Below the pieces are notes generated by a model that was not told the DNA's origin, did no database searches, and saw only the letters and a program-made list of their open reading frames with translations. Made by a program: the position numbers and the translations under genes. Below, piece by piece: positions 59,351 through 64,000 of a DNA stretch of 64,000 nucleotides. This stretch comes from Clostridiales bacterium (GTDB lineage: Bacteria > Bacillota > Clostridia > Lachnospirales > Lachnospiraceae), in the NCBI GenBank assembly GCA_012839295.1, contig DUNO01000068.1, forward strand, positions 30,537-94,536, in the 5' to 3' direction. How positions within the stretch are numbered: the first letter of the stretch is position 1; each line of letters starts with the position of its first letter.

Positions 59351-61630
59351 TCAACCCCTGTAGTAGTTAATCAGACATCCCTTCAGGATAATCTCCCTCT
59401 CATCATCGGTCAATTCCCCTAATTGCAGGGTGAATTCCTTCATGCCCTTATTTACCACATATGCCTTGATTTCAGGAAACTTCTCACTTACTGCCTTCTT
59501 AATATCCTTTACAAAGATATAATCCCCATTTTCAAAAGGAAGGTCACCCTTGAACAGGAAGGGCAGCATGCCCCAGTTAATGAGGTTGGAGCGGTAACGC
59601 TTGGTTGCATATTCGTTTGCAATATTGGCAAAGCCCCCCAGCACCTTCTGGCAGCTGGCAGCCTGCTCCCTGGCGGAACCGTCGCCGGGCTTTACGGCAA
59701 AGATGGTGCTGCCGATCTGCGTACCTGCTTTATCCACTGCAAATTTACCCTCTATCTCCTCATAGACCTCTTTTAATTCAGGGTTGGCAGCGGTAATATC
59801 CTCCCCTGCAATCCTTGCCTTTTCCGCCTTCTGGACAGCCTTTGCACGGCCAACATATTCCGGATCCTTACGGGACAGGGTAAATTCCGCAAGTCCCAGG
59901 GGATTGGAACGGTAGGATGAGGTCTCACCGGAGGGGATCAGCTCATCGGTGGTCGTAACCGGATCATGGATCTCGGATACCACCTTAAGGATCAGATCCT
60001 CGCTTAAAGCTGTCATTACCGGCCAATCTACGATACCGGGGCCGAACTTAATGTCGGCCTCCACATCAGCTTTCCCGACACCGTTATATACACGGTTATC
60101 ATAAATGGTGCTGTCAAAGAAATACTTCGGTTTTGTAAAGCTTACATCAATATCCTCTGCTGAGGTTAAATATCCCTTATTTGCAGCGGTTGCAGCAATT
60201 GATTTTGCATCCATTAAGGCTACGGAGGCAATCTGTCCGCTGGTGATCTTAGAGCCCTCACGGTTCGGGAAGTTCCTGGTGGTATGGCGGATACTAAAGC
60301 CATTATTGGCCGGAACATCACCTGCACCGAAGCATGGCCCACAGAAAGCTGTCCTGATTGTGGCGCCGGCCGCCATTAAGGTGGCAATCGCACCGTTCTT
60401 TACCAGCTCCATCATTACGGGCTGGCTGGCAGGATATACGCTTAAGGAGAACTCATCTGCCCCTATATATTTACCCTTCAGGATATCGGCTGCATCACAG
60501 ATGTTTTCAAAGCCGCCGCCGGCACAGCCTGCAATGCTTCCCTGGTCCACATATAATTTTCCGTCCCTGACCTTATCCTTTAAGGTGTATTTTACTTTAT
60601 TCCCAAGGCTGACCAGAGCCTTTTTCTCTACTTCGTCCAGGACGTCGTAAAGGTTTGTGTTCAGCTCATCGATGGTATAGACATTGCTTGGATGGAAGGG
60701 CATTGCGATCATGGGCTTGATTTCGGAAAGATCAACATATACCATACCGTCATAATATGCCGCCTTAGCCGGCTTCAGCTCCTTAAAGGAGTCTGCCCGC
60801 CCGTGCAGCCCATAGAATTCCTTGACGGAAGCATCCGTTTCCCAGATGGAGGACAGGCAGGTGGTCTCCGTTGTCATAACGTCAATACCAATCCTGAAAT
60901 CCACGCTCAGGTTCTTAATGCCGTCCCCAACGAATTCCATAACCTTATTGTTGACATAGCCATTTGCAAATACCTTGCCGATAATTGCAAGTGCAACGTC
61001 CTGGGGACCAACTCCCTTTCTGGGTGTGCCCGTCAGGTAGACCGCAACCACCTCCGGCATATTAATGTCATAGGTTTTACTTAACAGCTGCTTTACGAGC
61101 TCAGGGCCACCTTCACCCACCGCCATGGTACCGAGTGCGCCGTAACGGGTATGGCTGTCAGACCCAAGGATCATGCCGCCGCCCTCCGCCATCATTTCAC
61201 GGGCGTACTGGTGGATAACGGCCTGATGTGGGGGAACATAGATGCCGCCGTATTTCTTGGCGCAGGATAAACCAAACATGTGGTCATCCTCATTGATGGT
61301 GCCTCCTACCGCACATAAGCTGTTATGGCAGTTGGTCAGGACATAGGGCACCGGAAATTTCTCAAGTCCGCTGGCTCTTGCCGTCTGTATGATGCCGACA
61401 AAGGTAATATCATGGGATATCAGCTTATCAAATTTGATCTTTAATTTCCTGTCATTGTCTGAGGTGTTATGGCCTGTTAAAATCCCATAAGCCATTGTCC
61501 CTTTTTTCGCATCCTCTTTTTTGATCTCTGCACCGAATTTTGCGGATAATGCTGCACCTGCCTGGGGCTGGTCTTCCAGGATATCCGTCCCATTCAGCAA
61601 ATAGACGCCTTGCTCGTATAATTTTACCAT
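59351..61630 (-). CDS. aconitase-family hydratase (YbhJ-like)
   Basis: 759-residue single-chain Fe-S hydratase. Domain motifs: [33 protein letters not shown], cluster Cys in IAGCAGGG and [11 protein letters not shown] (CxxC), [15 protein letters not shown], then the swivel domain with [16 protein letters not shown]. This is the branch represented by E. coli YbhJ and clostridial hydratases; it may be a true aconitase or act on a related acid. No citrate synthase or isocitrate dehydrogenase gene is adjacent. GGGAGG precedes the ATG, and a large hairpin abuts it. Confidence 0.87.
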   Translation of the reverse strand: MVKLYEQGVYLLNGTDILEDQPQAGAALSAKFGAEIKKEDAKKGTMAYGILTGHNTSDNDRKLKIKFDKLISHDITFVGIIQTARASGLEKFPVPYVLTNCHNSLCAVGGTINEDDHMFGLSCAKKYGGIYVPPHQAVIHQYAREMMAEGGGMILGSDSHTRYGALGTMAVGEGGPELVKQLLSKTYDINMPEVVAVYLTGTPRKGVGPQDVALAIIGKVFANGYVNNKVMEFVGDGIKNLSVDFRIGIDVMTTETTCLSSIWETDASVKEFYGLHGRADSFKELKPAKAAYYDGMVYVDLSEIKPMIAMPFHPSNVYTIDELNTNLYDVLDEVEKKALVSLGNKVKYTLKDKVRDGKLYVDQGSIAGCAGGGFENICDAADILKGKYIGADEFSLSVYPASQPVMMELVKNGAIATLMAAGATIRTAFCGPCFGAGDVPANNGFSIRHTTRNFPNREGSKITSGQIASVALMDAKSIAATAANKGYLTSAEDIDVSFTKPKYFFDSTIYDNRVYNGVGKADVEADIKFGPGIVDWPVMTALSEDLILKVVSEIHDPVTTTDELIPSGETSSYRSNPLGLAEFTLSRKDPEYVGRAKAVQKAEKARIAGEDITAANPELKEVYEEIEGKFAVDKAGTQIGSTIFAVKPGDGSAREQAASCQKVLGGFANIANEYATKRYRSNLINWGMLPFLFKGDLPFENGDYIFVKDIKKAVSEKFPEIKAYVVNKGMKEFTLQLGELTDDEREIILKGCLINYYRG

Positions 61631-61649
61631 TTGTACCTCCCGATTGCCC

Positions 61650-61696
61650 CAAAAGTCAATTGCCAGGGGCTGTAAGCCGGTGGTAATTGACTTTTG
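61650..61696 (-). promoter_or_regulatory. 12-bp stem hairpin directly before the hydratase ribosome binding site
   Basis: CAAAAGTCAATT (61650-61661) and AATTGACTTTTG (61685-61696) are perfect inverted complements with a 23-base loop. On the minus strand it follows the upstream stop codon by 14 bp and is followed by GGGGC, not a U-run, then GGGAGG. It may be a weak terminator or a translational control element. Confidence 0.6.
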
Positions 61697-61709
61697 TAAG
61701 GGTTAAAAT

Positions 61710-62243
61710 TTAATCTAATAACATGTTCTGACTGATGTCAATGTTATAGGTTTCGTCACAATTGATTTCGTTCGTATTGCCAAAGATACCGTTATGGGCT
61801 TTTACTGTCATTTTAATGATATCAGGATCCTTTGTCTTATCAAACTTAACTCTGATATTACCGCTGAACTTACCATTAAAAATACCTGAATCAGTAAGCA
61901 TTTCATCCAGGTTTTCAAATTTAAAACGAATTTCCAGGTTAGCTTCGGTACCGGTTAAATTAATTTCCTTAGCCTTTTCAGAGTAGCTGCTGCCCGGTTC
62001 AATGTTCTCCGCAGCCACCTCCTCCGTTAAAGGACCTTCTTCGTATACGTAGTATGATTTTACATACTCCAGCTTTAAGTCCGTATTATTGGTAATCTGG
62101 TATTTGTCATATCCACTTTCAATGAACATAAACACAGCGGATAAAACCAATATAATAATTGCGGCAACACCAACCAATGCCACGTTTGCTTTTGAATCAA
62201 AAAAACTTGGTTTCACTTCAGGTGCTTTTTTAATCCTCTTCAT
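61710..62243 (-). CDS. single-helix membrane protein of unknown function
   Basis: 177 residues. A basic N-terminus, one transmembrane helix (about 22-43, VALVGVAAIIILVLSAVFMF), then an extracellular beta-rich domain of about 130 residues without recognised motifs (YEEGPLTEEVAAENIEPGSSY; NLEIRFKFENLDEML). The start at 62241-62243 has GGAGG 8 nt upstream. It has its own promoter and is followed by the hydratase hairpin. Function unknown. Confidence 0.75.
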   Translation of the reverse strand: MKRIKKAPEVKPSFFDSKANVALVGVAAIIILVLSAVFMFIESGYDKYQITNNTDLKLEYVKSYYVYEEGPLTEEVAAENIEPGSSYSEKAKEINLTGTEANLEIRFKFENLDEMLTDSGIFNGKFSGNIRVKFDKTKDPDIIKMTVKAHNGIFGNTNEINCDETYNIDISQNMLLD

Positions 62244-62289
62244 GTACGTTCCCTCCATACTATAATCTTCTGATTTACAGACATCCTTA

Positions 62290-62318
62290 ATGATAATCGG
62301 ATACGCCAAAATAATCAA
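62290..62318 (-). promoter_or_regulatory. candidate promoter for the single-helix protein gene
   Basis: TTGATT (62313-62318) and TATCAT (62290-62295), 17-bp spacing, minus strand. Confidence 0.55.
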
Positions 62319-62401
62319 GTACTAATTTACTTTTTTCTTGTTTTTCAGCCAAGAATTCAATGGTAAAAACAGATTAAATACTGCTTAAAACCGTTAATCC
62401 A

Positions 62402-63772
62402 TTAATATCCTGCCCCCCACATCTTCAATATTTCCTTCAGGCAATAAGGGTAGTCGATCTTTGAAATGTCCTTTGTCGTATAAATCGGTATTTCCGTATA
62501 AAGGCTCCCTCCAATGTAATACTTTGCACTGCCGACGGCGGTTCCTGCCTTCACAGGGGCTTTCAGGCTTCTTGGCACCTGGTATACTATTTTTACCTGC
62601 TCATCCTCCCGCATGAGCAGGGACAGGCTGCCTTTCATATCCAGGTATTCATATTTTTGCTGTCCATCCTCTACAAAGACGGGCTCCAGGTCCACGTCCT
62701 TAAAGATCTGCCTTTCCTCGTAATTCTCCACCCCATAAGTCATCAATTCCTTGGTGTCCGACCATTTCAGGCTCTTATTGGGAGGCCAGCCGCAGCCTAG
62801 GACCACAGAGACCAGGGTTCTGTCCGTCCGCTTAATTGCGCCTACGAAGCAGTAGCCCGCATCCCCCGTAAAGCCTGTCTTGACGCCAATGGCACCCTCC
62901 ATCATGTACAGGAACCTGTTTTTATTCGAAACATGAAAGCTTCTTCCGTTTTTGATTTCCTTAAAGCTATGGGTAGAAGCGTTTGTAATCTCTATAAATT
63001 TTTGGTTTTTGATTGCGTAGCTGGCTATTACGGCAAGATCCCTGGCTGTGGTATAATGCTCCTTTGCATCAAGGCCGTTGGGCGTAACAAAATTCGTATC
63101 CTCGCATCCAAGCTCCTTGGCCTTTTGGTTCATCATTGCAGCAAAGCCTTCCACGGAACCGCCCACATATTCCGCAATGGCCACCGCCACATCATTGTGG
63201 CTTTCCAGCATTAAGGAGTATAACAGGTCGCCCAGGTAGAATTGCTCGCCCATCCTAACATTTAATTGGACATCCGGCATGGAGGCCGCATAGGATGATA
63301 CCGTCACCACACCGGTTAGATCAGCATTTTCCAAGGCCACGATACAGGTCATTATCTTTGTCGTGCTTGCCATGGCCAGCCTCTTATAGCCATTCTTCTC
63401 ATATAACACACGGTTATTTTCCGCGTCCAGGAGTAAGGCCGCATTCGCCCTTAGCTTAGGGCTCTCCGGCTGTACAGCTCCGGCGGTATCCTGTTTCTGG
63501 GCCTTCTCCAGCGGATAGGCCATATCCTCCCCGCCGGCTTCCTCAGGATCCTGGAGCAGGTAATCGATCATTCTCTGGTATGCCACCTCACTTTCGATAG
63601 CCCTTTCATTCTCCTCCTTCAGCTTTTCGAAAAAGTCCTTATGGACAAGCCCCGTCGAATTCAACACCTCTTCATAATATGATTTCAGATTTATAACACC
63701 GATTGCCATTACGATGAACAGCAAAATAATGCAGGGTATTATTGATATGTATTTTTGTTTCAATGATATCAT
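62402..63772 (-). CDS. D-alanyl-D-alanine carboxypeptidase (S11 family, DacA-like)
   Basis: 456-residue exported penicillin-binding protein that trims the terminal D-Ala of peptidoglycan stem peptides. An N-terminal membrane anchor (about 9-28) and a coiled segment (30-105) precede the catalytic domain with STTK (136-139), SHN (191-193) and KTGFTG (298-303). A C-terminal beta-rich domain follows. The long N-terminal helical stalk before the catalytic domain is unusual for the family. Start at 63770-63772 with a GAGGAAG-type site. Confidence 0.94.
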   Translation of the reverse strand: MISLKQKYISIIPCIILLFIVMAIGVINLKSYYEEVLNSTGLVHKDFFEKLKEENERAIESEVAYQRMIDYLLQDPEEAGGEDMAYPLEKAQKQDTAGAVQPESPKLRANAALLLDAENNRVLYEKNGYKRLAMASTTKIMTCIVALENADLTGVVTVSSYAASMPDVQLNVRMGEQFYLGDLLYSLMLESHNDVAVAIAEYVGGSVEGFAAMMNQKAKELGCEDTNFVTPNGLDAKEHYTTARDLAVIASYAIKNQKFIEITNASTHSFKEIKNGRSFHVSNKNRFLYMMEGAIGVKTGFTGDAGYCFVGAIKRTDRTLVSVVLGCGWPPNKSLKWSDTKELMTYGVENYEERQIFKDVDLEPVFVEDGQQKYEYLDMKGSLSLLMREDEQVKIVYQVPRSLKAPVKAGTAVGSAKYYIGGSLYTEIPIYTTKDISKIDYPYCLKEILKMWGAGY

Positions 63773-63798
63773 CCTATTTTCTTCCTCACTCTAAATTT

Positions 63799-63827
63799 AT
63801 TGTCCAAACAGCAGAATATTCATACAA
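63799..63827 (-). promoter_or_regulatory. candidate promoter for the carboxypeptidase gene
   Basis: TTGTAT (63822-63827) and GACAAT (63799-63804), 17-bp spacing on the minus strand; each box matches four of six positions. The rest of 63828-64000 is purine-rich on the plus strand with no supported gene. Confidence 0.35.
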
Positions 63828-63947
63828 GTTAGGAAACATTTTTATAAATTTGTTTTTTGAGGGGGACTGTGTTATTATTGGGGGTGGAACTGCCGATATC
63901 CTGTGATAATGGATTTGTTAAATGGGGGGATTTGGGGTGGGTTGTGA

Positions 63948-63980
63948 GGTGAATAGGAGTGTCCCTATATCCACCTGGGC
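63948..63980. repeat. short dispersed sequence, copy 2
   Basis: Counterpart of 40877-40909 with the core CTATATCCACCTGGGC, near the right window edge. Confidence 0.4.
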
Positions 63981-64000
63981 TTGCCTTTAACATCCCATAA

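Noticed and set aside
1..64000. CRISPR arrays, insertion sequences, tRNA or rRNA genes
   Set aside because: No regularly spaced direct repeats, transposase motifs, or clover-leaf or rRNA sequences were seen.

Overview
The window looks like the chromosome of a Gram-positive, low-to-mid GC anaerobe of the Lachnospiraceae (Clostridia). Supporting points are an IspH-ribosomal protein S1 fusion, a YlxM-Ffh-RpsP-KhpA-RimM-TrmD-RplS-RbgA-RnhB order as in Firmicutes, GGAGG-type ribosome binding sites throughout, a Bacillus/Clostridium-type LexA box at recA, lipoprotein solute-binding proteins, and an OadG/biotin carboxyltransferase set. No rRNA, tRNA, CRISPR, prophage or insertion sequence was seen. 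All of the roughly 57 genes lie on the minus strand, so transcription runs from high to low coordinates. This fits one leading-strand arm with the origin beyond the right edge.

Layout in the direction of transcription. 63.8-59.2 kb: D-Ala-D-Ala carboxypeptidase, a one-helix membrane protein and an aconitase-family hydratase. 59.1-54.1 kb: a 50-residue membrane peptide, then a solute-binding lipoprotein paired with a Cache-PAS-GGDEF-EAL protein. 53.8-43.6 kb: a sugar locus with a GH94 phosphorylase that resembles N,N'-diacetylchitobiose phosphorylase, a hexose-phosphate mutase, a YesM-like histidine kinase, an ABC importer (binding protein and two permeases) and a YesN-like response regulator. 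43.2-33 kb: folD, rimO, pgsA, cinA, a GerMN lipoprotein, a flavoprotein, cmk, ispH-rpsA and cheR. 32.7-22.4 kb: plsX-acpP, rnc-smc-ftsY, ilvA and recA-recX. 22.1-18.2 kb: carboxyltransferase genes mmdA-oadG-biotin carrier-oadA, with no beta subunit gene. 18-12.6 kb: a three-gene ABC-2 exporter followed by a BlaI/BlaR1-type regulatory pair with a strong palindromic operator. 12.4-1 kb: the ylxM-ffh to rnhB translation and secretion cluster, then ylqH-like, yraN, pgeF, der, plsY, gpsA and the start of an inositol-phosphatase gene.

The most distinctive signals are not genes. Two related families of short structured repeats sit directly against start codons: one at trmD, pgm and blaI, the other at ylqH and oadG. 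Both end in a shared AAAGGCAYGGGTATAAC-like tail, so they may supply or control translation initiation. Other notable items are a hairpin placed at the promoter and start codon of ylxM, a chain of about six hairpins between oadG and the biotin carrier gene, in-frame insertions in both RimM and TrmD, a Cys-rich in-frame extension after the acpP stop codon, and the binding-protein/GGDEF-EAL two-gene module. Homology calls rest on motifs and family knowledge read by eye; no database search was run.
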